A DNA stretch of 64,000 nucleotides from Amblyomma americanum (Eukaryota > Arthropoda > Arachnida > Ixodida > Ixodidae): the NCBI RefSeq assembly GCF_052857255.1, contig NW_027526506.1, positions 1 through 64,000 of the forward strand, written 5' to 3'. Shown piece by piece: positions 11,142 through 23,785 of the stretch. A model generated the notes under the pieces. The model worked only from the letters and a program-made list of their open reading frames with translations, made no database searches and was not told the DNA's origin. The translations under genes were made by a program, and so were the position numbers. Within the stretch, counting starts at the first letter, position 1, and each line of letters opens with the position of its first letter.

Positions 11142-14100
11142 GAATTCCGAGCTGGAGAAACTCCGCGCTGGAGAAACTCCGTGTTGGAGAAACTCCGTGT
11201 TGGATAAACTCTGCGCTGGGGAAATTCGCGTTGGAGAAAGTCCGCGTTGGAGAAAGTCCGCGTTGGAGAAACTCCGCGCAGGAGAAACTCAACGTTTTAG
11301 AAACTCCGAACTGGAGAAACTCCGCGTTTGAAAAACACCGCGCTGGAGAAACTCCGCGATGGAGAAACTTCGCGATGGACCAACTCCACGATTGAGATAC
11401 TCCGCGTTGGTGAAAGTCCGCGTTGGAGAAAAGTCCGCGTTGGAGAAAAGTCCGCGTTGGAGAAACTCCGCGTTGGATAAACTCCGCGCTGGAGAAACTC
11501 CGCGATGGAGAAACTCCGCGCTGGAAAAACTCCGCGTTTGAGAAACTCCGAACTGGAGAAACTGCGCGTTTGAGAAACTCCGCGATGGAGAAACTCCGAG
11601 CTGGAGAAACTGCGCGTTGGAGAAAGTCCGCGTTGAAGAAAGTCCCCGTTTTAGAAAGTCCCCGTTTTAGAAAGTCCGCGTTGGAGAAACTCCGCGTTGG
11701 AGAAAGTCCGCGTTCGAGAAAGTCCGCGTTGGAGAAAGTCTGCGCTGGAGAAACTCCGCGTTGAAGAAAGTCCGCGTTGGAGAAAGTCCGCGTTGGAGAA
11801 ACTCCGCGTTGGATGAACTCCGCGCTGGAGAAACTCCGCGTTTGAGAAACTCCGCGATGGAGAAACTCCGCGCTGGAGATACTCCGTGTCGGAGAAACTT
11901 CGTGTTGGAGAAACTCCGCGCTGGAGAAACTTCGCGTTGGAGAAACTGCGCGTTGGAGAAACTCTGCGTCGGAGAAACTCCGCGTTGGATAAACTCTGCG
12001 CGGGAGAAACTCCGCGATGGAGAAACTTCGCGATGGACAAACTCCACGATTGAGATACTCCGCGTTGGTGAAAGTCCGCGTTGGAAAAAACTCCGCGTTG
12101 GAGAAAAGTCCGCGCTGGAGAAACTCCACGCTGGAGAAACTCCGCGCTGGAGAAACTCCGAGTTGGAGAAACTCCGCACTGGAGAAGCTCCGCGTTTGAG
12201 AAACTCCGCACTGGAGAGACTCCGCGTTTGAGATACTCTTCGTAGGAGAAACACCGCGCTGGAGAATTCCGAGCTGGAGAAACTCCGCGCTGGGGAAACT
12301 CCGTGTTGGAGAAACTCCGTGTTGGATAAACTCTGCGCTGGGGAAATTCGCGTTGGAGAAAGTCCGCGTTGGAGAAAGTCCGCGTTGGAGAAACTTCGCG
12401 CAGGAGAAACTCCCCGTTTTAGAAACTCCGAACTGGAGAAACTCCGCGTTTGAAAAACACCGCGCTGGAGAAACTTCGCGATGGACCAACTCCACGATTG
12501 AGATACTCCGCGTTGGTGAAAGTCCGCGTTGGAGAAAAGTCCGCGTTGGAGAAAAGTCCGCGCTGGAGAAACTCCACGCTGGAGAAACTCCGCGCTGGAG
12601 ATACTCCGAGTTGGAGAAACTCCGCACTGCAAAAGCTCCGCGTTTGAGAAACTCCGCACAGGAGAGACTCCGCGTTTGAGATACTCTTCGTAGGAGAAAC
12701 ACCGCGCTGGAGAATTCCGAGCTGGAGAAATTCCGCGCTGGAGAAACTCCGTGTTGGAGAAACTCAGTGTTGGAGAAAGTCCGCGTTCGTGAAAGTCCGC
12801 GTTGGAGAAAGTCTGCGCTGGAGAAACTCCGCGTTGAAGAAAGTCCGCGTTGGAGAAACTCCGCGTTGGAGAAAATCCGCGTTGAAGAAAGTCCGCTTTC
12901 GAGAAAGTCCGCGTTGGAGAAAGTCTGCGCTGGAGAAACTCCGCGCTGGAGAAACTCCGCGCTGGAGAAACTCCGTGTTGGAGAAACTCCGTGTTGGATA
13001 AACCCCGGCTGGAGAAACTTCGCGTTGGAGAAAGTCGGCGATAGAGAAACTGCGCGTTGGAGAAACTCCGCGCTTGAAAAACACCGCACTGGAGAAACTC
13101 CGCGTTGGAGAAAGTCCGCGTTGGAGAAAGTCCGCTTTGGAGAAAGTCTGCGTTGAAGAAACTCCGCGTTGAAGAAAGTCCGCGTTGGAGAAAGTCCGCG
13201 TTTTAGAAACTCCGCGCTGGATAAACTCCGCGGTGGAGAATCTCCGCGCTGGAGAACCTCCACGATGGAGAAACTCCGCGATGGACAAACTCAACAATGG
13301 AGAAACTCCGCGTTGGTGAAAGTCCTCGTTGGAGAAAAGTCCGTGTTTGGAGAAAAGTCCGCACTGGATAAACTCCGCGTTTGAGAAACTCCGCACTAGA
13401 GAAACTCAGCGTTGAAGAAAGTCCGCGTTAGAGAAAGTCCGCGTTGGAGAAACTCCGCGTTGGATAAACTCCGTGTTGGAGAAACTCCGCGTTTGAGAAA
13501 CTCAGCGTTGAAGAAAGTCCGCGTTAGAGAAAGTCCGCGTTGGAGAAACTCCGCGTTGGATAAACTCCGCGCTGGAGAAACTCCGAGCTGGAGAAACTGC
13601 GCGTTGGAGAAAGTCCGCGTTGAAGAAAGTCCCCGTTTTAGAAAGTCCCCGTTTTAGAAAGTCCGCGTTGGAGAAACTCCGCGTTGGAGAAAGTCCGCGT
13701 TGGAGAAAGTCCGCGTTCGAGAAAGTCCGCGTTGGAGAAAGTCTGCGCTGGAGAAACTCCGCGTTGAAGAAAGTCCGCGTTGGAGAAAGTCCGCGTTGGA
13801 GAAACTCCGCGTTGGATGAACTCCGCGCTGGAGAAACTCCGCGATGGAGAAACTCCGCGCTGGTGAAACCCCGCGTTTGAGAAACTACGAACTGGAGAAA
13901 CTCCGCGTTTGAGAAACTCCGCGATGGAGAAACTCCGCGCTGGAGATACTCCGTGTCGGAGAAACTTCGTGTTGGAGAAACTCCGCGCTGGAGAAACTTC
14001 GCGTTGGAGAAACTGCGCGTTGGAGAAACTCAGTGTCGGAGAAACTCCGCGTTGGATAAACTCTGCGCGGGAGAAACTCCGCGATGGAGAAACTTCGCGA

Positions 14101-14328
14101 TGGACAAACTCCACGATTGAGATACTCCGCGTTGGTGAAAGTCCGCGTTGGAAAAAAGTCCGCGTTGGAGAAGTCCGCGCTGGAGAAACTCCACGCTGGA
14201 GAAACTCCGCGCTGGAGAAACTCCGAGTTGGAGAAACTCCGCACTGGAGAAGCTCCGCGTTTGAGAAACTCCGCACTGGAAAGACTCCGCGTTTGAGATA
14301 CTCTTCGTAGGAGAAACACCGCTCTGGA
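11142..14328 (+). repeat. Higher-order unit B2, 3187 bp
   Basis: This is a tandem copy of B1 with marker spacings of 1122, 448 and 1617 bp. The extra 15 or so bases relative to B1 come mainly from one additional GCGCTGGAGAAACTCC monomer near 12950, plus small changes in A-run length near 10966 and 14150. The CCCC doublets near 11642 and 13629, and the TCAACAATGG monomer near 13293, fall at the expected offsets. B1 and B2 differ at few bases over more than 3 kb, so they separated recently or have been homogenised. Confidence 0.85.
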
Positions 14329-17300
14329 GAATTCCGAGCTGGAGAAACTCCGCGCTGGAGAAACTCCGTGTTGGAGAAACTCCGTGTTGGATAAACTCTG
14401 CGCTGGGGAAATTCGCGTTGGAGAAAGTCCGCGTTGGAGAAAGTCCGCGTTGGAGAAACTCCGCGCAGGAGAAACTCAACGTTTTAGAAACTCCGAACTG
14501 GAGAAACTCCGCGTTTGAAAAACACCGCGCTGGAGAAACTCCGCGATGGAGAAACTTCGCGATGGACCAACTCCACGATTGAGATACTCCGCGTTGGTGA
14601 AAGTCCGCGTTGGAGAAAAGTCCGCGTTGGAGAAAAGTCCGCGTTGGAGAAACTCCGCGTTGGATAAACTCCGCGCTGGAGAAACTCCGCGATGGAGAAA
14701 CTCCGCGCTGGAAAAACTCCGCGTTTGAGAAACTCCGAACTGGAGAAACTGCGCGTTTGAGAAACTCCGCGATGGAGAAACTCCGAGCTGGAGAAACTGC
14801 GCGTTGGAGAAAGTCCGCGTTGAAGAAAGTCCCCGTTTTAGAAAGTCCCCGTTTTAGAAAGTCCGCGTTGGAGAAACTCCGCGTTGGAGAAAGTCCGCGT
14901 TCGAGAAAGTCCGCGTTGGAGAAAGTCTGCGCTGGAGAAACTCCGCGTTGAAGAAAGTCCGCGTTGGAGAAAGTCCGCGTTGGAGAAACTCCGCGTTGGA
15001 TGAACTCCGCGCTGGAGAAACTCCGCGTTTGAGAAACTCCGCGATGGAGAAACTCCGCGCTGGAGATACTCCGTGTCGGAGAAACTTCGTGTTGGAGAAA
15101 CTCCGCGCTGGAGAAACTTCGCGTTGGAGAAACTGCGCGTTGGAGAAACTCTGCGTCGGAGAAACTCCGCGTTGGATAAACTCTGCGCGGGAGAAACTCC
15201 GCGATGGAGAAACTTCGCGATGGACAAACTCCACGATTGAGATACTCCGCGTTGGTGAAAGTCCGCGTTGGAAAAAACTCCGCGTTGGAGAAAAGTCCGC
15301 GCTGGAGAAACTCCACGCTGGAGAAACTCCGCGCTGGAGAAACTCCGAGTTGGAGAAACTCCGCACTGGAGAAGCTCCGCGTTTGAGAAACTCCGCACTG
15401 GAGAGACTCCGCGTTTGAGATACTCTTCGTAGGAGAAACACCGCGCTGGAGAATTCCGAGCTGGAGAAACTCCGCGCTGGGGAAACTCCGTGTTGGAGAA
15501 ACTCCGTGTTGGATAAACTCTGCGCTGGGGAAATTCGCGTTGGAGAAAGTCCGCGTTGGAGAAAGTCCGCGTTGGAGAAACTTCGCGCAGGAGAAACTCC
15601 CCGTTTTAGAAACTCCGAACTGGAGAAACTCCGCGTTTGAAAAACACCGCGCTGGAGAAACTTCGCGATGGACCAACTCCACGATTGAGATACTCCGCGT
15701 TGGTGAAAGTCCGCGTTGGAGAAAAGTCCGCGTTGGAGAAAAGTCCGCGCTGGAGAAACTCCACGCTGGAGAAACTCCGCGCTGGAGATACTCCGAGTTG
15801 GAGAAACTCCGCACTGCAAAAGCTCCGCGTTTGAGAAACTCCGCACAGGAGAGACTCCGCGTTTGAGATACTCTTCGTAGGAGAAACACCGCGCTGGAGA
15901 ATTCCGAGCTGGAGAAATTCCGCGCTGGAGAAACTCCGTGTTGGAGAAACTCAGTGTTGGAGAAAGTCCGCGTTCGTGAAAGTCCGCGTTGGAGAAAGTC
16001 TGCGCTGGAGAAACTCCGCGTTGAAGAAAGTCCGCGTTGGAGAAACTCCGCGTTGGAGAAAATCCGCGTTGAAGAAAGTCCGCTTTCGAGAAAGTCCGCG
16101 TTGGAGAAAGTCTGCGCTGGAGAAACTCCGCGTTGAAGAAAGTCCGCGTTGGGGAAAGTCCGCGTTGAAGAAACTCCGCATTTGGATAAACTCCGCGCTG
16201 GAGAAACTCCGCGATGGAGAAACTCCGCGCTGGAGAAAATCCTTGTCGGAGAAACTCTGTGTCGGAGAAACTCCGCGCTGGAGAAACTTCGCGTTGGAGA
16301 AACTGCGCGTTGGAGAAACTCCGCGCTGGAGAAACTCCGGGCTTGAAAAACACCGCGCTGGAGAAACTCCGCGATGGAGAAACTTCGCGAAGGACCAACT
16401 CCACGATTGAGATACTCCGCGTTGGTGAAAGTCCGCGTTGGAGAAAAGTGCGCGTTGGAGAAAAGTCCGCGCTGGAGAAACTCCACGCTGGAGAAACTCC
16501 GCGCTGGAGAAACTCCGCACTGGAGAAGCTCCGCGTTTGAGAAACTCCGCACTGGGGAGACTCCGCGTTTGAGATACTCTTCGTAGGAGAAACACCGCGC
16601 TGGAGAATTCCGAGCTGGAGAAACTCCGCGCTGGAGAAACTCCGTGTTGGAGAAACTCCGTGTTGGATAAACTCCGCGCTGGGGAACTTCGCGTTGGAGA
16701 AAGTCCGCGTTGGAGAAAGTCCGCGTTGGAGAAACTCCGCGCAGGAGAAAAACTCCGAACTGGAGAAACTCCGCGTTTGAGAAACTCCGCGATGGAGAAA
16801 CTCCGTGTTGGAGAAACTCCGCACTGGAGAAACTTCGCGTTGGAGAAACTGCGCGTTGGAGAAACTCCGCGCTTGAAAAACACCGCACTGGAGAAACTCT
16901 GCGTTGGGGAAAGTCCGCGTTGGAGAAAGCCTGCGTTGGAGAAAGTCCGCTTTGGAGAAAGTCTGCGTTGAAGAAACTCCGCGTTGGATAAACCACGCGG
17001 TGGAGAAATTCCGCGCTGGAGAACCTCCGCGATGGAGAAACTCTGCGATGGACAAACTGATCAATGGAGAAACTCCGCGTTGGTGAAAGTCTTCGTTGGA
17101 GAAAAGTCCGCGTTTGGAGAAAAGTCCGCGCTGGAGAAACTCCGCGCTGGAGAAACTCCGCGCTGGAGAAACTCCGTGTTGGAGAAACTCCGTGTTGGAT
17201 AAACCCCGGCTGGAGAAACTCCGAGCTGGAGAAACTGCGCGTTCGAGAAAGTCCGCGTTGGAGAAAGGCTGCGCTGGAGAAACTCCGCGTTGAAGAAAGT

Positions 17301-20133
17301 CCGCGTTGGAGAAACTCCGCATTTGGATAAACTCCGCGCTGGAGAAACTCCGCGCTGGAGAAACTCCGCGATGGAGAAACTCCGCGCTGGAGAAACCCCG
17401 CGATTGAGAAACTACGAACTGGAGAAACTCCGCGTTTGAGAAACTGCGCGATGGAGAAACACCGCGCTGGAGAATTCCGAGCTGGAGAAACTCCGCGCTG
17501 GAGAAACTTCGCGTTGGAGAAACTGCGCGTTGGAGAAACTCCGCGCTTGAAAAACACCGCACTGGAGAAACTCTGCGTTGAAGAAAGTCCGCGTTGGAGA
17601 AAGTCTGCGTTGGAGAAAGTCCGCTTTGGAGAAAGTCTGCGTTGAAGAAACTCCGCGTTGAAGAAAGTCCGCGTTGGAGAAAGTCCGCGTTGTAGAAACT
17701 CCGCGTTGGATAAACTCCGCGGTGGAGAAACTCCGCGCTGGAGAAGCTCCGCGATGGAGAAACTCTGCGATGGACAAACTCGTCAATGGAGAAACTCCGC
17801 GTTGGTGAAAGTCCTCGTTGGAGAAAAATCCGCGTTTGGAGAAAAGTCCGCGCTGGAGAAACTCCGTGTTGGAGAAACTCCGTGTTGGATAAACCCCGGC
17901 TGGAGAATATTCGCGTTGGAGAAAGTCCGCGTTGGAGAAAGTCCGCGTTGGAGAAACTCCGCGTTGGATAAACTCCGCGCTGGAGAAACTTCGCGTTGGA
18001 GAAACTGCGCGTTGGAGAAACTCCGCGTCGGAGAAACTCCGCGTTGGATAAACTCCGCGCTGGAGAAACTCCGCGTTTGAGAAACTCCACACTGGAGAGA
18101 CTCCGCGTTTGAGATACTCTTCGTAGGAGAAACACCGCGCTGGAGAATTCCGAGCTGGAGAAACTCCGCGCTGGAGAAACTCCGTGTTGGAGAAACTTCG
18201 TGTTGGATAAACTCCGCGCTGGGGAACTTTGCGTTGGAGAACGTCCGCGTTGGAGAAAGTCCGCGTTGGAGAAACTCCGCGCAGGAGAAACTCCCCGTTC
18301 GAGAAACTCCGAACTGGAGAAACTCCGCGTTTGAGAAACTCCGCGATGGCGAAACTCCGTGTTGGAGAAACTCCGCGCTGGAGAAACTTCGCGTTGGAGA
18401 AACTGCGCGTTGGAGAAACTCCGCGCTTGAAAAACACCGCACTGGAGAAACTCTGCGTTGGAGAAAGTCCGCGTTGGAGAAAGTCTGCGTTGGAGAAAGT
18501 CCGCTTTGGAGAAAGTCTGCGTTGAAGAAACTCCGCGTTGAAGAAAGTCCGCGTTGGAGAAAGTCCGCGTTGTAGAAACTCCGCGTTGGATAAACTCCGC
18601 GGTGGAGAAACTCCGCGCTGGAGAACCTCCGCGATGGTGAAACTCTGCGATGGACAAACTCAACAATGGAGAAACTCCGCGTTGGTGAAAGTCTTCGTTG
18701 GAGAAAAGTCCGCGTTTGGAGAAAAGTCCGCGCTGGAGAAACTCCGCGCTGGAGAAACTCCGCGCTGGAGAAACTCCGTGTTGGAGAAACTCCGTGTTGG
18801 ATAAACCCCGGCTGGAGAAACTTCGCGTTGGAGAAAGTCGGCGATAGAGAAACTGCGCGTTGGAGAAACTCCGCGCTTGAAAAACACCGCACTGGAGAAA
18901 CTCCGCGTTGGAGAAAGTCCGCGTTGGAGAAAGTCCGCTTTGGAGAAAGTCTGCGTTGAAGAAACTCCGCGTTGAAGAAAGTCCGCGTTGGAGAAAGTCC
19001 GCGTTTTAGAAACTCCGCGCTGGATAAACTCCGCGGTGGAGAATCTCCGCGCTGGAGAACCTCCGCGATGGAGAAACTCCGCGATGGACAAACTCAACAA
19101 TGGAGAAACTCCGCGTTGGTGAAAGTCCTCGTTGGAGAAAAGTCCGTGTTTGGAGAAAAGTCCGCACTGGATTAACTCCGCGTTTGAGAAACTCCGCACT
19201 AGAGAAACTCAGCGTTGAAGAAAGTCCGCGTTAGAGAAAGTCCGCGTTGGAGAAACTCCGCGTTGGATAAACTCCGTGTTGGAGAAACTCCGCGTTTGAG
19301 AAACTCAGCGTTGAAGAAAGTCCGCGTTAGAGAAAGTCCGCGTTGGAGAAACTCCGCGTTGGATAAACTCCGCGCTGGAGAAACTCCGAGCTGGAGAAAC
19401 TGCGCGTTGGAGAAAGTCCGCGTTGAAGAAAGTCCCCGTTTTAGAAAGTCCCCGTTTTAGAAAGTCCGCGTTGGAGAAACTCCGCGTTGGAGAAAGTCCG
19501 CGTTGGAGAAAGTCCGCGTTCGAGAAAGTCCGCGTTGGAGAAAGTCTGCGCTGGAGAAACTCCGCGTTGAAGAAAGTCCGCGTTGGAGAAAGTCCGCGTT
19601 GGAGAAACTCCGCGTTGGATGAACTCCGCGCTGGAGAAACTCCGCGATGGAGAAACTCCGCGCTGGTGAAACCCCGCGTTTGAGAAACTACGAACTGGAG
19701 AAACTCCGCGTTTGAGAAACTCCGCGATGGAGAAACTCCGCGCTGGAGATACTCCGTGTCGGAGAAACTTCGTGTTGGAGAAACTCCGCGCTGGAGAAAC
19801 TTCGCGTTGGAGAAACTGCGCGTTGGAGAAACTCAGTGTCGGAGAAACTCCGCGTTGGATAAACTCTGCGCGGGAGAAACTCCGCGATGGAGAAACTTCG
19901 CGATGGACAAACTCCACGATCGAGATACTCCGCGTTGGTGAAAGTCCGCGTTGGAAAAAAGTCCGCGTTGGAGAAAAGTCCGCGCTGGAGAAACTCCACG
20001 CTGGAGAAACTCCGCGCTGGAGAAACTCCGAGTTGGAGAAACTCCGCACTGGAGAAGCTCCGCGTTTGAGAAACTCCGCACTGGAAAGACTCCGCGTTTG
20101 AGATACTCTTCGTAGGAGAAACACCGCGCTGGA
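14329..20133 (+). repeat. Higher-order unit B3, expanded to 5805 bp
   Basis: The unit opens as B1 and B2 do (marker spacings 1122 and 448). It then continues through markers at 16605, 17472 and 18145 (spacings 706, 867 and 673) before rejoining the common end of 1989 bp. The additional part, from about 16130 to 18700, contains monomers not found in B1 or B2, such as CTGATCAATGG near 17060 and ATAAACCACGCGG near 16990. The section 18080-18660 is close to 1300-1880 and 5930-6500, so the expansion joins HOR types found elsewhere in the array. The longest same-strand open frames of the first half fall here, and they overlap in different frames. Confidence 0.8.
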
Positions 20134-23100
20134 GAATTCCGAGCTGGAGAAACTCCGCGCTGGAGAAACTCCGTGTTGGAGAAACTCCGTGTTGGATAAA
20201 CTCTGCGCTGGGGAAATTCGCGTTGGAGAAAGTCCGCGTTGGAGAAAGTCCGCGTTGGAGAAACTCCGCGCAGGAGAAACTCAACGTTTTAGAAACTCCG
20301 AACTGGAGAAACTCCGCGTTTGAAAAACACCGCGCTGGAGAAACTCCGCGATGGAGAAACTTCGCGATGGACCAACTCCACGATTGAGATACTCCGCGTT
20401 GGTGAAAGTCCGCGTTGGAGAAAAGTCCGCGTTGGAGAAAAGTCCGCGTTGGAGAAACTCCGCGTTGGATAAACTCCGCGCTGGAGAAACTCCGCGATGG
20501 AGAAACTCCGCGCTGGAAAAACTCCGCGTTTGAGAAACTCCGAACTGGAGAAACTGCGCGTTTGAGAAACTCCGCGATGGAGAAACTCCGAGGTGGAGAA
20601 ACTGCGCGTTGGAGAAAGTCCTCGTTGAAGAAAGTCCCCGTTTTAGAAAGTCCCCGTTTTAGAAAGTCCGCGTTGGAGAAACTCCGCGTTGGAGAAAGTC
20701 CGCGTTCGAGAAAGTCCGCGTTGGAGAAAGTCTGCGCTGGAGAAACTCCGCGTTGAAGAAAGTCCGCGTTGGAGAAAGTCCGCGTTGGAGAAACTCCGCG
20801 TTGGATGAACTCCGCGCTGGAGAAACTCCGCGTTTGAGAAACTCCGCGATGGAGAAACTCCGCGCTGGAGATACTCCGTGTCGGAGAAACTTCGTGTTGG
20901 AGAAACTCCGCGCTGGAGAAACTTCGCGTTGGAGAAACTGCGCGTTGGAGAAACTCTGCGTCGGAGAAACTCCGCGTTGGATAAACTCTGCGCGGGAGAA
21001 ACTCCGCGATGGAGAAACTTCGCGATGGACAAACTCCACGATTGAGATACTCCGCGTTGGTGAAAGTCCGCGTTGGAAAAAACTCCGCGTTGGAGAAAAG
21101 TCCGCGCTGGAGAAACTCCACGCTGGAGAAACTCCGCGCTGGAGAAACTCCGAGTTGGAGAAACTCCGCACTGGAGAAGCTCCGCGTTTGAGAAACTCCG
21201 CACTGGAGAGACTCCGCGTTTGAGATACTCTTCGTAGGAGAAACACCGCGCTGGAGAATTCCGAGCTGGAGAAACTCCGCGCTGGGGAAACTCCGTGTTG
21301 GAGAAACTCCGTGTTGGATAAACTCTGCGCTGGGGAAATTCGCGTTGGAGAAAGTCCGCGTTGGAGAAAGTCCGCGTTGGAGAAACTTCGCGCAGGAGAA
21401 ACTCCCCGTTTTAGAAACTCCGAACTGGAGAAACTCCGCGTTTGAAAAACACCGCGCTGGAGAAACTTCGCGATGGACCAACTCCACGATTGAGATACTC
21501 CGCGTTGGTGAAAGTCCGCGTTGGAGAAAAGTCCGCGTTGGAGAAAAGTCCGCGCTGGAGAAACTCCACGCTGGAGAAACTCCGCGCTGGAGATACTCCG
21601 AGTTGGAGAAACTCCGCACTGGAAAAGCTCCGCGTTTGAGAAACTCCGCACAGGAGAGACTCCGCGTTTGAGATACTCTTCGTAGGAGAAACACCGCGCT
21701 GGAGAATTCCGAGCTGGAGAAATTCCGCGCTGGAGAAACTCCGTGTTGGAGAAACTCAGTGTTGGAGAAAGTCCGCGTTCGTGAAAGTCCGCGTTGGAGA
21801 AAGTCTGCGCTGGAGAAACTCCGCGTTGAAGAAAGTCCGCGTTGGAGAAACTCCGCGTTGGAGAAAATCCGCGTTGAAGAAAGTCCGCTTTCGAGAAAGT
21901 CCGCGTTGGAGAAAGTCTGCGCTGGAGAAACTCCGCGTTGAAGAAAGTCCGCGTTGGGGAAAGTCCGCGTTGAAGAAACTCCGCATTTGGATAAACTCCG
22001 CGCTGGAGAAACTCCGCGATGGAGAAACTCCGCGCTGGAGAAAATCCTTGTCGGAGAAACTCTGTGTCGGAGAAACTCCGCGCTGGAGAAACTTCGCGTT
22101 GGAGAAACTGCGCGTTGGAGAAACTCCGCGCTGGAGAAACTCCGGGCTTGAAAAACACCGCGCTGGAGAAACTCCGCGATGGAGAAACTTCGCGAAGGAC
22201 CAACTCCACGATTGAGATACTCCGCGTTGGTGAAAGTCCGCGTTGGAGAAAAGTGCGCGTTGGAGAAAAGTCCGCGCTGGAGAAACTCCACGCTGGAGAA
22301 ACTCCGCGCTGGAGAAACTCCGCACTGGAGAAGCTCCGCGTTTGAGAAACTCCGCACTGGGGAGACTCCGCGTTTGAGATACTCTTCGTAGGAGAAACAC
22401 CGCGCTGGAGAATTCCGAGCTGGACAAAAACTCCGCGCTGGAGAAACTCCGTGTTGGAGAAACTCCGTGTTGGATAAACTCCGCGCTGGGGAACTTCGCG
22501 TTGGAGAAAGTCCGCGTTGGAGAAAGTCCGCGTTGGAGAAACTCCGCGCAGGAGAAAAACTCCGAACTGGAGAAACTCCGCGTTTGAGAAACTCCGCGAT
22601 GGAGAAACTCCGTGTTGGAGAAACTCCGCGCTGGAGAAACTTCGCGTTGGAGAAACTGCGCGTTGGAGAAACTCCGCGCTTGAAAAACACCGCACTGGAG
22701 AAACTCTGCGTTGGGGAAAGTCCGCGTTGGAGAAAGCCTGCGTTGGAGAAAGTCCGCTTTGGAGAAAGTCTGCGTTGAAGAAACTCCGCGTTGGATAAAC
22801 CACGCGGTGGAGAAATTCCGCGCTGGAGAACCTCCGCGATGGAGAAACTCTGCGATGGACAAACTGATCAATGGAGAAACTCCGCGTTGGTGAAAGTCTT
22901 CGTTGGAGAAAAGTCCGCGTTTGGAGAAAAGTCCGCGCTGGAGAAACTCCGCGCTGGAGAAACTCCGCGCTGGAGAAACTCCGTGTTGGAGAAACTCCGT
23001 GTTGGATAAACCCCGGCTGGAGAAACTCCGAGCTGGAGAAACTGCGCGTTCGAGAAAGTCCGCGTTGGAGAAAGGCTGCGCTGGAGAAACTCCGCGTTGA

Positions 23101-23785
23101 AGAAAGTCCGCGTTGGAGAAACTCCGCATTTGGATAAACTCCGCGCTGGAGAAACTCCGCGCTGGAGAAACTCCGCGATGGAGAAACTCCGCGCTGGAGA
23201 AACCCCGCGATTGAGAAACTACGAACTGGAGAAACTCCGCGTTTGAGAAACTGCGCGATGGAGAAACACCGCGCTGGAGAATTCCGAGCTGGAGAAACTC
23301 CGCGCTGGAGAAACTTCGCGTTGGAGAAACTGCGCGTTGGAGAAACTCCGCGCTTGAAAAACACCGCACTGGAGAAACTCTGCGTTGGAGAAAGTCCGCG
23401 TTGGAGAAAGTCTGCGTTGGAGAAAGTCCGCTTTGGAGAAAGTCTGCGTTGAAGAAACTCCGCGTTGAAGAAAGTCCGCGTTGGAGAAAGTCCGCGTTGT
23501 AGAAACTCCGCGTTGGATAAACTCCGCGGTGGAGAAACTCCGCGCTGGAGAAGCTCCGCGATGGAGAAACTCTGCGATGGACAAACTCGTCAATGGAGAA
23601 ACTCCGCGTTGGTGAAAGTCCTCGTTGGAGAAAAATCCGCGTTTGGAGAAAAGTCCGCGCTGGAGAAACTCCGTGTTGGAGAAACTCCGTGTTGGATAAA
23701 CCCCGGCTGGAGAATATTCGCGTTGGAGAAAGTCCGCGTTGGAGAAAGTCCGCGTTGGAGAAACTCCGCGTTGGATAAACTCCGC
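20134..23785 (+). repeat. Higher-order unit B4, broken copy of B3
   Basis: This copy follows B3 at a constant offset of 5805 bp (markers 21256, 21704 and 22410), then 5807 bp after a small insertion at about 22424. The relation holds to about 23870, where B3 goes on to a TCCACACTGG monomer while this copy enters CTTTGCGATGG. From about 20870 to 23230 the same segment is present at 47415-49780 (offset about 26547), and from about 21760 onward at 52670 onward (offset about 30910). It is therefore one of the most copied parts of the array. Confidence 0.8.

Noticed and set aside
14030..18666. Two overlapping - strand frames of 1,175 and 1,270 codons
   Set aside because: Both are open over the same DNA in different frames and encode the same cyclic peptide. 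This is the expected artefact of a period coprime to three and not evidence of coding.
16130..18700. Transposable element insertion in the 5.8-kb unit
   Set aside because: The added DNA is ordinary satellite, without terminal inverted repeats, target-site duplication, poly-A tail or transposase frame.
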